64,000 nt of DNA from NCBI RefSeq assembly GCF_032854445.1, contig NC_088300.1, forward strand, positions 55,526,984 to 55,590,983, written 5' to 3'. The notes beneath the pieces were generated by a model. That model was not told the origin of the DNA, made no database searches, and worked only from the letters and a program-made list of their open reading frames with translations. Each line of letters begins with the position of its first letter. Position 1 is the stretch's first letter. This stretch comes from Liolophura sinensis. Lineage: Eukaryota > Mollusca > Polyplacophora > Chitonida > Chitonidae. This document shows, one piece after another, positions 1-14,600 of the stretch. Both the position numbers and the translations under genes were made by a program.

Positions 1-740
1 GAACGAACAACCTTGCTGAAAGTAACTACATAGTTAAAGTGTAACAAAGACATGCAAAGAAACGAAAATCCTCCAAATGTAGCACTCCACCGCTAAATCC
101 AAATGAAAAATGACATAAACCAAGAAAAGAGGGCTTGTGAGCTTGAGCAGGCAGAATGTAATGTGAAACATGCAGGAAACCAAGCACACGTACATGCATA
201 TGAATATATGACATTGCTGAAGACAAGAACATGGGAATGCAGTGCCTAGCCAAAAGCAGTAAACAAAACAATCCGAGTAGGAATAATAATGAAAAATGCA
301 GAAAATTAAGAACATACACATAAAAGATGGACACAAGTTTTTGCTCATGTAAAAAGTAATTGATGCTGGAAATGGCATTTGTAACATACATGCCAAGTTG
401 AAATAAAGTACTATACACTCTAAATGCATACACAAAAATAACTGGTTGTGGATGCTTTTATGTCCTACACACTGGTGGAAATACATGCCAAACATGCCAA
501 GATTTTAAAACTCAGTATCATTGACCTGTTCTGTTGGTTTTTATGTCACAAAGTTTTATGTTAGATATCATTCTTTACAATCATACTGAATCTTTGATAC
601 ACAGATTCTCTAGTTACTGCCAGCAGAAAATTTATTTCTGTGATATCACTCAATATTAAAAAGTAAAAAGAAGCAGAGACAGATGACCAGATCATGGCCA
701 AAATAATCTTAATGGTCAGTTAGTTTTTACTCCAACTTAC
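1..740. other. AT-rich sequence 3' of the last exon seen of the lamin-like gene
   Basis: I see no supportable exon here. Overlapping minus-strand open frames at 26-495 are hydrophobic, Cys/Phe/Leu-rich and overlap each other in different frames, as expected of noncoding AT-rich DNA. The interval is most simply the next intron of the lamin-like gene. Confidence 0.4.
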
Positions 741-2687
741 TGCTTTATTTGCAATCTTGCCACTACTGTGTGGTGGAATCCCTGGTGGAGGGGCATAATA
801 TCCTATTCTCTGTCCACTTGGGCCGGCATATGGCTCTCCTGTACAACACACACACCATCACTAATTACAATGCAACTCAAATACAGGAGGCACATGGAAT
901 AAATATACATCACACATTCCAATGCAATAAAAGCAGAGAACTCACATTTCTGACAGTGACTAAAGGCAAAGAAAATGCTAATGTAAAGTACATGTCAGAT
1001 TAAAGGCCATTAAACACTGTCCACAAAAATAGTTGGGTATATTATTTTAGAATTTTTACAACCCAGTAAAATGCATCTGAACCTTTGGACTCTGCAGTGG
1101 CCTTTTCTGATCACAGTGGGACACGTCTACGCTAAAACATATAGATGTGATGTCACTGACATCTTCTGGGTGATTATAGACCACAGTAGAATCTGATGTT
1201 TTAAAACCATTTTACTCTGCTGGAACATTCTAAAAACATAAATCAAACTATTTTGCTGGACTGTGTTTAATGGTCTTTCATCTGATACACTGTAAATCTT
1301 TAACCTTTTCCACCTCTAAAGAACTTTTTTCATTGGAATTTATGAATATATTTATAATAAAAATGATGATGCTTAAGATGTAAGCTTCATAAAATTATGG
1401 AAATTATTTCTCTACACCCCATAGTTCTCTCAGAATGTTTCTAAATATTGGTCGCAGTGGTAGTTAAAAAAGGTCAAAGAATTAGGTATTTCATTTTTAG
1501 TGTTGTCTTTGCCTTTAAGTGTGCCATTATCAGACTTCCACATGAAGCACTTCAGTCAATACTACATGATGTCTAGCATGATTTGATTAGTTTTCTACAA
1601 CTATGCACCGGCAAAAGAGATTTCATTAGTAGTTCTTAGAAAAGCAAAGCATCAAGTTATTAAGGAGCAAAATAGCTAGCTCAGCAAACACTATGGCCAA
1701 GGCTTGCATCAATAGGGTATGAATTCAGGCGTGTTTAATTACCTGTAGGTGGGTCAGGGGTGCAGGTCTGTGAGCGTGACTGACGATTAAGACTGCTGTT
1801 GTCGTTGCCTGCCGTCAAGGGGCGTGGTGGATATGCTTGAGGGTGGGTTTTCTTACCTGGGAAGGCTCCATGTGGGTGTTTGGTGGGAGACAGCGATGGT
1901 GGCGTCTGTTTCTCTCTGTAACATACACAACATACCTGGTGCTGATTCTAATTGGACAAGTATAATACATAAACCAGTGTAAATATTTGGAATAGCCCTG
2001 TTTTGATCATAACACAGATACATACATGTATTCATTTCAAGGGAGTTTAGAAAACAGGACTTTCTTTGCGATCAAAGCAAACCTTAGCCTGTGCACAAAA
2101 TCACACCTAGCTGTTAGACAATGCTCCAGGCAACATGTACATGTAAGCTGTTACAGTCAAAAACAATTTGTTCAGATGAAAAGGTACAAGTTTTTATCAC
2201 ATCTACATCAGTGCTAAAACACAATTATTCAGAGAAATTATGGTAAAGATGTTAACTGTAATTCTTCAAGCTTTTGCAGGCTTTTCCGGTTTGTATTCAG
2301 GTATATTCTGAGGGCAATATTGTGTCTAGACTATTGAAATTACACCTTAAGCATAAAGCATAAAGCACACAGAAAGCTGTTTTTTCATATGCAAAAAGGT
2401 TGAGGAATTTGAGTAATGTTTCCAGGGCACTGGAAAAAAGGTCTTTGCAAGAATGCTCAGAGGTCAACATTGCTAAAACATGGCTCAGAGAAGAAACAGA
2501 TTTTTATAGAGAGTTTCTCAATATTTTTAACAAGAGTTCTTCAATTGTTTTTAGGTGAATCAGATTTGCAAACACTAAAATTAGCTATTTCAAAGACAGC
2601 CTCACCTTCGGAGGTAAACCGAATCTGCAGGGATTGCTGACCCATTTACGTAGGTTTCTGTCATGACTTCATGTTCACCCCCATTCT
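741..2687 (-). CDS. Lamin-like gene, C-terminal tail exons after the lamin-tail domain
   Basis: Exons 2606-2687, 1743-1915 and 741-838 follow the lamin-tail domain in phase. They encode a Pro/Ser/Gln-rich, presumably disordered tail, including TPPSLSPTKHPHGAFPG and YYAPPPGIPPHSSGK. A second good donor (CCCAG|GTAAGA, exon end at about 1855) lies inside exon 1743-1915. Using it would also end the exon in phase 1, so alternative 5' splice-site choice is possible without a frame change. The last exon seen ends in phase 0 at 741; the terminal exon with the stop was not found in 1-740 and probably lies outside the window. Confidence 0.75.
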
Positions 2688-5600
2688 CTGTAAAACATTA
2701 CACAATACAGAATGTTACAGTCAGCTTTTATCAACACTTATAACCAAATATGTTAATATGGCTGTCAACAAAAATGGTAGAAACCTGTAACCATGAACAG
2801 TTAGGCAATTTGAGTTCTTCAGTGTGTGACAAGTAAGAGAGGTGAAGTTCCTACCTTGCACGTGAGGCTCCGTTGTACTGGAGCGGGACTCCTCCTCAAA
2901 TCTGTTACGAGTGAAGCGATGAGCGGCAGTTGTCCAGGCTACAGCCTATGAGAACATGAGAGTTCTGGCTATCAATTAATATATACTCATTGAGCTTTAC
3001 ATGTTTTGTCATTTACTAATTACTAGCAAGCCCAACCTGCGTTTCAGGGGTCTTTCGAGTTCATGCAGATAACGGCGAGACACTTGAGGACTCTTACAAA
3101 CTAACATAAGTAAAAGACGTTAGGCAGTTGCTAAACTGAATACACATCAGTCTGTCAACATCAACTGTAAAATCACGTCTTTTAGCTGCAGTAGTTTGCA
3201 AGAATCCTCATCTGCGTGAACTCGCTGGATCCCTGAAATGCTGATTGGGCTCGTTATAGCCCCCAAAATAAGCCAATGTAGTGCCTGATTGTGATGTCAT
3301 CATTGTCTGATTTGCATAAGTAATATACACAATTTTTGGAGCACTTGACACAGCACATCTTTTCGCTCACAGCAAATGGGTAAATGGTTGTGGAGAAAAC
3401 TGAACGACAAATCGACATGCAGGCATATATACACAGATTCCTTCCTTGACAGTTAGATAACATTTTCTTGGTGGTTTATCAAGACAATCAATACTGAACA
3501 CTAAAATCAGCCTACACTGTAATACAACGAACCTTTATTTTTGCCAAACATTAGATAAAGCCTGAACATCTGAGTGTTGCCTTACCTGTCCATTGGGTTT
3601 ACACAGAATGGTGGTGCACTCAGGCCCTGTTCCCCACCGCTCATGCTCCTTCCACACGAAGTCTGTCGGGGGCTGGTGTAACATTGGGTCACAGGTGCCT
3701 GACCAGACGGTCAGTGTCTGGTGGGCAGGCAGGCGGGTGTGAGGACTGAATCTATAAACTGCCACTGGATGGCCGCCCACATTCTGCTGGATCATGTAAC
3801 CTCCTATCTCAGCATCCTGATAACACAAATGTACTGATGTGACTTAAACTGGAGAATGATCAAGGGGCACATACAGACCTATTTGAAGTCTATCAAAGTT
3901 CACAGTAAGATATGTCTGGCTTGGTCACAATGATGTTATTCAGTAAAAACTTATACTTAGTCAGTCTATATCTTTTTTCACTGTTTTAGACATGTGTTCT
4001 AATGAACTGATGTGTCAAATATTTATTTACTTATATACTTCATTTTATTGGCCAAATATTGGAACATTTCACTTATGTGAAGTTGGTAAGCATTATGGTG
4101 TGAGGAAACCACATGCAGGTTACTGGCAGACTTTCCCATGTACGACCAGAAAGGGAGCCAGTGTGAGCTGGACTTGAACTTACAGCGACTGTATTGGTAA
4201 AAGGTTCGTGAGTCACTGTGGTGTGCTAGGACACTAACCACTCCATTACGAAGGCCCCATGCATGTCATGTGTGCCACATATAGATGTACACTTGTATAT
4301 CTGCAGATATCTACAAACACACGTGTGTACAAGTCAAAGTCCATGCCAGATGGTTAAACATGTACCTGTATTAATAGCCTCAAGATATTCTATCGAAAAG
4401 CTCATCAAGCAAACTGATTTAAAGACATGACTTTAAAACCCTGAGTGACCAATAAAGAATACACGTCAGACATGTGTATCAGTATTTTAAGTACATGCAC
4501 CTAGTTAATACATTACAAAGGGAAGGCATCCATGCAACTCCTGAAATAGATATAACCATCAAAGTAAACAAATATATTCTTACTTGATTTCCCGTATTCA
4601 TTAGACGAACATATTTGCCATCTTGATGGACTTCCAACACCTTAAGGTCCCCAGTAGCACTGTGGAAAAATGTTTTGACAAGCATTATAATAGAGATATC
4701 AGTAGATCACATGGAAATGTGCTCTATGTGGTTGTTGTTTTAAGTGTGCCAAACTTTACAACATGTGCATGCATTAACCAATGTTAAATCAGGGCCAGGT
4801 CATGATTAATGCCTTCACAAGGCCTGTTCGTTCAGGCGAGATTTTTGGAGAGATAAGCCTCTTAACTTGGTAACCAGGCGAGCCCACCATAACAATACCC
4901 TCTAGCAACCATACAAAGGCCAGGAGGTATAGGTTGGAATTTTGCCAGACCCCCAAGTTGTACTCAGTTTGAACGCACCTCATTAGGCAGATTACAAATC
5001 AAACACTTGACAGTTCCATTATAAAGTGCATACTATATTGTATTTTTAACACAAAGCCTGGCTAGGATTTTCAAACAGCTTATAAAAGTTTATAATTTAT
5101 TTATTATTATTATTTTTTTTTTTCTTATCATAGAAAAAAGCGAAACATAGCAGATCGTTAGCAGACATATTTACGTTTACCACGGGCATACTGAGACCAG
5201 TGTGACCTGCCAACACCTTTAAACTCAGTTCAATAGAATGTACCAATTGCTCAGCTCAACAGAATGCACCAATACATACTGGAAGTGAATCTGTTTTGAC
5301 CAAGACACATGCAGCTATATGTAGGTGGTTACAGCTGACAAAGGTTTTCTGACCAAGCAGTAACACCATTATGAACACACTTTACAATGCTAGCTTCATA
5401 ATTACACATAATAATACAGACATATGAGCCAGAAATTACATACTCAGTAGAGCCCTTTTGAAATGGTATTACATTTCACGTCTAATTACAAATGGTATAC
5501 TTAGCTTGTTTACACAGCTCTCAAGTATACTGCTACATGTGTGACAGTTACACACCAACACCAGCACAACCGTATAAACACTCCAATCACCACCACAAAC

Positions 5601-8600
5601 ACACAACACCAAAAAAGACAAAAAGGCAGCCAACATTTCCTTTCACGTGATCAACCATTGACATTGTTCAAACACGTGGTTAATCTGAGGCATCTTGTAA
5701 ACACCTGATCAGCCAGAAGCAACTTCCAAACACCTGATCAACCAAGAGCATTTATCCAAACACCTTACCAACCACAGACAATATCTAAAATCCTGATTGA
5801 CCAAGAACCTTTATCCCAACACTTGATCAACTATAGCCAATATCCAAAAACCCCATAAACCAAGAAAATGTTTCCTCAAAATAATCAACCAAAGACAATA
5901 TCCAAAGGTATAAGCAATATCCAAACAGTTGACTTAGAACCCTTATCTAAACACCTGATCAATCATTATCCAAACACCTGATTATTTATGACCTAAGTAC
6001 TTGTTTTTCTTAACTATTAACAAAAATCTGGCAAAAACTATTGCATTAATCAAACACCTACTCAACCATGGACATTATTCATCACTCTAGGAATGATTAC
6101 CACTTTACTTGTAAACATATGTGTCTACATCCTGTCGAATCATATACACATGACATAATGTAAAGCAAGAAGTTCTGGTCACTTTACCTGTGGATGTCCA
6201 TCACAAATCTTACCTGGTTGTGCAGGTGTTGTAATCATGTGAGGTATGTTTAGGGACGGGGGTGCTGTGGGGGCGGAGAGGCTTGTGGGGCTGTCTCTTC
6301 TTTCCAGCAGTGAACAGTTCTTCAAAGTAATCTTTACCCTGACCCAGAGTGGTGCTAAGGGGCCGATGATGAGAGGCTGGAAATAATACACAGATAGAAA
6401 AGTGTAGAAATGTATTTGTAAAAAAATACTCCTAAAAATTATTGTCACTTTGCTCTTGACCAATGAGTGTACATGGCCGAATAGAGCCCGCATTGGTTTG
6501 GCTGTGAGGTCCGTCACATACATGGTAAAGGGTGGTGTTTTAACTTTGGCCTTGTCCAGTTTCCATCATCTCTCTGTAAATCTGACCGCTGTTATACATG
6601 TATATGTCAAATACTCCAGAGTAAGGTCTTTGGCCCCACTCAAATGATTTAAGTCAGCCATGCCTACAAATCTCTCAATGTTTTTAGCCAATGAAAAAGC
6701 CAGAACTGCTCATGGAGCCTATATACTATGGAGGCTCTATAGCATGTAACCATGAAACTCCTATAAGAGATGTGTATCCATCAGTGCAGTTTGATACCTG
6801 GAACTAGATGTACATGAATATGTTCAGTTAGCCTCTGATGATATTCAGCTAAAATTCTTTACAATGTTTACCATATCCTACAATCTTTGCCAAACATCAT
6901 GTAACCTATACATATACTTTATTATACATCTAACCATCCAGCACCAGTGGTATTATGTAGAAAACAACAACTGTCCAATATGAGATCATACTGGACATTG
7001 ACCAAATGGCTTCATGTTACAATTGCTTTCACTGAGAATGGAATGAAAAGTAATCTTGTTATGAGATGCAGAGGTCTGATTTCAGAAATCTGAGAATAGG
7101 CAAAAAGAAAGAATTCCCAAACACCACACAGGCCAATAACCTATACATATTTCACTTAAAGTTTGGCCAGTAAAAATGTACTTTCAGAGACATGTTTTAA
7201 AATGATAACTTTGATGCCAACACTGAGAAATTAATCAAACCACAAAAAACTCATAATGGCCCTATAAGAGGGAAGAATCAGTCAGTAAAAAGTAAAATGT
7301 GTTATTTGATGAAAACTTCAAATGAAATACGGTAAAAACAATATGAACATACTGTCTTTTATAAACAGGACTACAAGTTACAAACACAAAATCAGAGTGT
7401 GTGTAGTATATACCTGGAGCTGAGCGCACCCTGCTCCCCGATGTTCCCCGAGACTCAGGTGTGGCCTCCAGGTTAAGCTGGTTGATGCTTGGTGAGGTCT
7501 GGTATGTGTACACATTTGCTGTAGTTGAGGTAGGGAGAGGCCTCCCATGCATTGGGGTAGGTGTCCTGGGTGGGGCAGTAGGCACAAGAGCTGAATCCCC
7601 GCTGAAGTGTACACTGAGGCTACAGTGTACTTGGGGTAGCCCACCTCTGTTAACTTAGTAGATGTAGACATTCTGTTTGTGAGGGGAAAACCTTCATGAA
7701 CTGGGCGGCCCAGCCTAGACACAAACATTTAAATAGGTAAGAACAAAAAACACATGAAAGTTGTATTGTTACTCATACCTTATGCCAACGAACATCTCAT
7801 ATATCATAAAATCCACATAAAATAAAACATTAATCATGAATATACCCTTAGATTGAGTGTTGAGTAAGTGCACACACCGGAATAAGTGCTCTTGTTGTAA
7901 ACTGTCATTTCACATTTCATTCATCTTGATTTTCATTACATTTTATTTTGTTCACATTTGACTTTTGCTGCAGTGACAATAGCATTAAACAAACCTTTTC
8001 TCCTCATCTTCCAAAAGAACTTTAAATGCTTCTATTTCAGCTTTGAGTGGCAACTGCAGTTCTCTTGCCATGTTTGCCTCATGCATCTTGTCCATCAGAA
8101 GCTCCTGTAATTCCCTTGCCTTATGCTCCATACTAGCAATCTGATTAGCATAACGGTTTCGCTCTGATGCCAGTGTCTCTTTCAATGCCTTGTTCTGGTG
8201 TTCTGAGGCTGACACCTGTTGAAACAAGGAAAAAAGTGTTACAGAAAAATCATACAAATTCTCTGTTGCATACTGAAGACAATGGTTGATTCTGTCTGTG
8301 TAGAAGGACCTAATGCTGACACTCTGCCAACAATTCGGACATAAACTACACACTGACAAATTTTTATGGATATCTATGTAGTAACATATTGGATGTACAT
8401 ACAATATAAGTACTTAGATATGGAAATTAGATTTCATTCTAAAAACATGCTTTCTTGGGCAACATTTTAGGTCATTTCTAATACACTGAGGTTTATTTGT
8501 CGATGCAAAGACAAACTTTATCACTTTTGAGCAAGAGCAGACATAAATTACAAGGCTGACCTTGTCCACTTAACCTACCCTTCCCTGAAGTGACTTAATT

Positions 8601-11600
8601 TGGGCCACAAAATCAGCTCGTTTTTGAATAAATTCTTCATTCTGAGTTCTCAGACTGTCAATCCTTCGAGCATCCTCTTCCGCCTGAGCTCGTAAAGCAG
8701 CCATCTACAAGGTTGTCAGCATAACTCTGTCAGTTGGCATTTATCTTTCCACTGTACATATACACACATGTAGGTACATAATTTTAACATAAAAATAACT
8801 ACTGGCATGTAATATATAAAAAAAAGTATACATGTATATGTCCAAACATAAGTGAAACTAAAAGGTGGCAGACATCAAGAGTGTGACGGGAGCTGACAGC
8901 CAACGAGAAACTTGCAGTTGCCTGATACACAGAGAGTACTGTATTTATACGTACATTTCTATTAAATCTCTCCTGTGAGTCTGTTTGGTATTTCTGCAGC
9001 TCTGCAGTCGCTGCCTCTCGAACTTTTGTCAACATGTCACCAAGGTTAGCACCCGCGCTGTTCTGTTCACGTAGTCGAGACTCTAAAGTCAAAATACTGT
9101 TGTTTGCAGCCTCAAGCCTCTCTCTCATTTCTCCAATACTTGACTGGCTGACTTGATCATTAAATGATAATTTTTCTTCTAGTTGTCTTGTTTTCTCCTG
9201 TAAATCATCACAGGCCTGGTGTTGCTTTTCTAGACTGCAACACAAAAAACAAATATTCATTTGTTTATTAGATTTAGTGCTTTTACGACGTATTCAAGGA
9301 TATCAAACTTGTGTGTTGACATGTGAACTAACTCACCTTTCTCCCAGGTTTGGTTCTCCCTGGTCAACTGTCTATGTGTGAACTCGTCTGTTGTTTCTGA
9401 ACATGTGTGTTGACATGTGAACTAACTCACTTTTCTCCCAGGTTTGGTTCTCCCTGGTCAACTGTCTATGTGTGAACTCGTTTGTTGTTTCTGAACACAT
9501 GTGTTGACATGTGAATTACCTCACCTTTCTCTCAAGGCTTGGTTCTACCTGGTCAACCTGTCTATGTGCGAACTCATCTCTTGTACCTGAACACCAGTGC
9601 TGACATGTGAACTAACTAACTAACTAAGGTTTGGTTCTACCTGGTCAAACTCTATATGTGTTAACTCATCTCTTGTACCTAAACACCAGTGTTGACATGT
9701 AAACTAGCTCACCTTTCTGTACGTCAAAACTTCCTGGTTAAACTCTCAAGGTGTGAACTCTTCTGTTGTACCTGAACATGTGTGTTGTACATGTCAACAA
9801 ACTCACCTTTCTCTCAGTTCTTGGTTCTCCCTGGTCAACCTGTCTATGTGTGAAGTCATCTGTTGTACTTGGACCTGAGATTGTTGTGCAGTCCTGTTTT
9901 CTGACATCTCATTTTCCAGGAGTGATAACTGTCGCCGAGTCTCTGTCACTTCATTCATCAGTCTAGAACTTTTTTCCCATTCTTCGGTCAACCTGGAACA
10001 TTTACAGTTATAGTCAGTCACATGCTAGCAGTAGCCTCTTTATAGTCTAACAAGTTTAGCTGACCTTCTCATGAGTGATATGACAGTCTGACAGCAGACC
10101 TACTTCCTTTAGCAGACCTACTCATGAGTAAGATCACAATCTGATTGTCTAACAACTTTAGCAGACCTATACTCAGGGGTAAGACCACAGTCTGATTGTC
10201 TAACAAGTTTAGTGGACCTACTCATGAGTAAGATGACAGTCTAATTGTCTAACAAGTTTAGCAGACCTACTGACGAGAAGACGACAGTCTAATAGTCTAA
10301 CAAGTTTAGCAGACCTACTCATGAGCAAAACCACAGTCTAATTGTCTAACAAGTTTAGCAGACCTACTGACGAGAAGACGACAGTCTAATAGTCTAACAA
10401 GTTTAGCAGACCTACTCATGAGCAAAACCACAGTCTAATTGTCTAACAAGTTTAGCAGACCTACTGACGAGAAGACGACAGTCTAATAGTCTAACAAGTT
10501 TAGCAGACCTACTGACGAGAAGATGACAGTCTAATAGTCTAACAAGTTTAGCAGACCTACTCATGAGCAAAACCACAGTCTAATAGTCTAACAAGTTTAG
10601 CAGACCTACTGACGAGAAGACGACAGTCTAATAGTCTAACAAGTTTAGCAGACCTACTCATGAGCAAAACCACAGTCTAATTGTCTAACAAGTTTAGCAG
10701 ACCTACTGACGAGAAGACGACAGTCTAATAGTCTAACAAGTTTAGCAGACCTACTGACGAGAAGATGACAGTCTAATAGTCTAACAAGTTTAGCAGACCT
10801 ATATTCATGAGTAAGACCACAGTCTAATTGTCTCACAAGTTTAGCAGACCTACTGATGAGAAGACGACAGTCTAATAGTCTAACAAGTTTAGCAGACCTA
10901 CTGATGAGAAGACGACAGTCTAATAGTCTAACAAGTTTAGCAGACCTACATTCATGAGTAAGACCAGTCTAATTGTCTCACAAGTTTAGCAGACCTACTG
11001 ACGAGAAGACGACAGTCTAATAGTCTAACAAGTTTAGCAGACCTACATTCATGAGTAAGACCAGTCTAATTGTCTCACAAGTTTAGCAGACCTACTGACG
11101 ACAAGACGACAGTCTAATAGTCTAACAAGTTTAGCAGACCTACTGACGAGAAGATGACAGTCTAATAGTCTAACAAGTTTAGCAGACCTACATTCATGAG
11201 TAAGACCAGTCTAATTGTCTCAAAAGTTTAGCAGACCTACTGACGACAAGACGACAGTCTAATAGTCTAACAACTTTAGCAGACCTATACTCAGGGGTAA
11301 GACCACAGTCTGATTGTCTAACAAGTTTAGCAGACCTACATTCATGAGTAAGACCAGTCTAATTGTCTAACAAGTTTAGCAGACCTACTGACGAGAAGAC
11401 AACAGTCTAATAGTCTAACAAGTTTAGCAGACCTATATTCATGAGTAAGACCACAGTCTGACTGTCCAAGAAGTTTAGCAGACCTTCTCATGAGTAAGGC
11501 TATAGTCTGATAGTCTAACAAGTTTAGCAGACCTACTCAAGAGTTAGACCACAGTCTGATTGTCTAACAAGTTGAGCAGACCTACTCATCAGATGGCCTA

Positions 11601-14600
11601 TTTATATATATTTTAAATTTGCCAATTCAGTATTTGTAAACTTTAAAGGAACTCTAGTGATATTTAAGGTGACTCGTGAGTTGCATTGTACCTGTTTTGT
11701 AGATTTGTGGCAGCTTGTTGGTGCTTCTCACTTGTCCGTCTCAGCTGATTCTTCTCCTTAATGCTCTCATCCAGCTGTTTTCTGGAAATTTAAAAAAAAA
11801 AAAAAAATAAAATAAAAATAAATACCCCAACCCTCCCACAAAATTCAACAGTTATACTGAATATTATTGTTAGATATTACAATATCAGTCAACAGGAGAG
11901 AATAATAAAATAAACTGGAGATTTTCTTGCAAACTTATTTACAAAATTAACCAAACTTTATGGTTGCAAGCTGAAATTTCCAACAAAAGAAACTACATAC
12001 TTTAATATACACACCTTAAACTTTCTAGTTCCTTTTCATATAAATTCTTCAGGTTTTCCATCTGCTCCTCCAGCAGATTACATGAGTGGAGAAAAGAAGA
12101 GGAGTCCAGCTGGCTGAACTCCTCCCCAAGACGGCGTACTGTCTGCACATAGGCTGAGAATCTGTCATTCAAGTGCTGTAGCTCCACCCTCTCCTGTGAT
12201 CGACTGAACCCAGGGTGGAATGAGGTGGGTTGGTGATACAAGCTCATATTGTAGCTGTGTTTGTAGTGTGGTGATTTCTGTATGATTGGCCCTACTGTCT
12301 TGTAGCTCAGGTGAGCTGCATTAGAAGGCATGTGTGTATTACTTGGCTTAACTAACTCAGGTACCCGCCCAGAATAGTTAACCAGCTCCTGAGCCGTCCC
12401 AGAATTGGCAAGTCCACCTATAATATATGTCCTCTTCTCATGAGACGGTTTTGGTCCAATCTCCAATCCTTGCTCTGATAAGTAGTTTCGAGTGGAGATA
12501 TATGAAATCCCTTGCTTCGGCAAAGGTATAGGTTTTGAGTATTCAACTTCTTCTGTATCACGGGAAATTTTAGTTTCTGTTTGGTTTGAGCGTGTGGTTT
12601 CTAAATCAGAGCTGTTAAGTGGCAAATGACAGTGAATGCAGGCTAGTTGTTCTCGAGGTGTCTCATCAGTAACATTTAAACTTTCACCAGTGTTTGGCTC
12701 AACATGCTCTGTGGTGACAGTTACTTCCCCTTCTTCCAGAATATCAGCTGTTTCCTGGAGAGATTGGTCTAAATCTGATGGAAGCTGGTAATTTTCACCC
12801 CTGATTAGCTCCTCCTTTTCCTGGCTATTCTCAGCAGGCTCTTCCTCTGATTGGATACTGGAATCTGGTCGTTCTGGAGACACTAAAAGATTGCCGCTGT
12901 CTGTTACCTCATTGACAGGACTGAATCTATATGGAAAATTAAACAAAAGAGTTGATATTAAATATAAATTACTGATAACGTACATGTTCATTTTTGGGTT
13001 AATTAGCTGAATAATTGATACTATATGCTCCATGGCTAAATCATGTGACATATAACAGAGAACTTGGACAAAAACATGTACCATGAAGCAACATACAAAT
13101 GGATGCACTGCACAGGTACTTGTTACATCAACATGCACATTATGATTGACTTTAATCCATACATACCCAGAGGACCCATTTAAAGGATAAACAATGGATA
13201 AAAGCAGATTAAATATATGAAGTATTTACTACATATAAACCTGATAGTTGGGCTGAGCCATTCTCTACATAACAGTGTTAATAACAGCATTCAGAAAAAC
13301 CTTTTCTTACATGACATAGCATAATGGTCCTAATGGAACGGTTTTATAACCTTAATCTTTATCCTTACACAGATTATAATAACAGAAAAGATTTAGAGTG
13401 GGGCTTAAGTGAAACATGGCAAACAATTTACACAAAGAGCACAGAAATGTAGACAGTTTTGGTAACCTGTTGCATAATACATGTAGATATGAAGATCAAC
13501 CGAAAGCTACGGATTTGAGAAATCATTTCACCCTGATTACAGGAACACTATCTCAGACATTTAAAATCTTGTGCAGTACACCGCATAAAATACATATAAA
13601 AAGTACAAGTGAACAGATCACAGGTGTTGTGTTTAATGTTTATGTGCCCTTCTGACAAGGTGTACACATTTTACCAACTGAATGAGATTGTGTATTCAAC
13701 TCAGGATTGCACTCGTTATCTATGACCCTATAATGTCAGGAGGTTTCTCATTTATCATTAAAGAGGAAAGTTTCCTTTAGGGTGCCCAAGGTTTCTCTAT
13801 CCATAAACTTAACTAACTTCAACTTGAACCATACTGACATTGGCATTAAATCTCCATCCAATCAAAAAATTATTGAATAAAATTTTTGATTCTCTTGAGG
13901 TCAAAATCTGTAAGTATAGATACGTACTGCATGGAGTTCATCACCAAATTTTATGTCACTTAACAAGTCTTATATATCTATAGAATTGTTTAGCAAATGG
14001 TCAATAGCTTTTGAAAATAAATGCAGCCAGCCAGAGAAGTTGATTGACATGGGCAAACAAAGGTGCACTAGTTTAGGAGTGTACACAAAGGTATACAGCC
14101 TGACCCCTTCCCTTGTTGTTTACTGTGGTTACCATTGGCAACCTCCTGATCTCTGGATCAGATCAGTTTACATGCACCTGCCTAGAAAGACAAGCTGGCC
14201 TAAGTCCATTATAATTAACATTATCATTACCAAGCAAATAGCTGTGTATCAAAAAGTTGTATGGTACAAATGAATCTTTATCTTCCTCAACTATATGAAT
14301 GTTGTTTTTATCATGCACAGGTGTAATGATAATCAAGACACTGCATTTCTTTCCCAAGCTTGGGATTTCAACATTTTGGTGCATAAAGTGAACACTGATT
14401 TGCACTTGAAATATCCTTGTACATGTATGTCTGTGTTAAAAAAAAATGGAAGTACATGGCTATTTCTTCATCATTAGAGGATGTTACAGGTAACAGTCTA
14501 GACCATTGACCTACATATGTGCCTACCAGTATAAACTTACATGTGTGCTAACGTCAAAAACAACATACATGTTAAGGCAGGGACAAACAGGGCAGATTTT

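Noticed and set aside
10654-10836. Repetitive 60-codon minus-strand frame
   Set aside because: Read-out of the 48/49 bp minisatellite; not in phase with neighbouring exons.
12927-13138. Hydrophobic N-terminal extension of the lamin-like head exon
   Set aside because: A splice acceptor lies at 12927, composition changes sharply there, and a phase-matched start exon exists at 19501.
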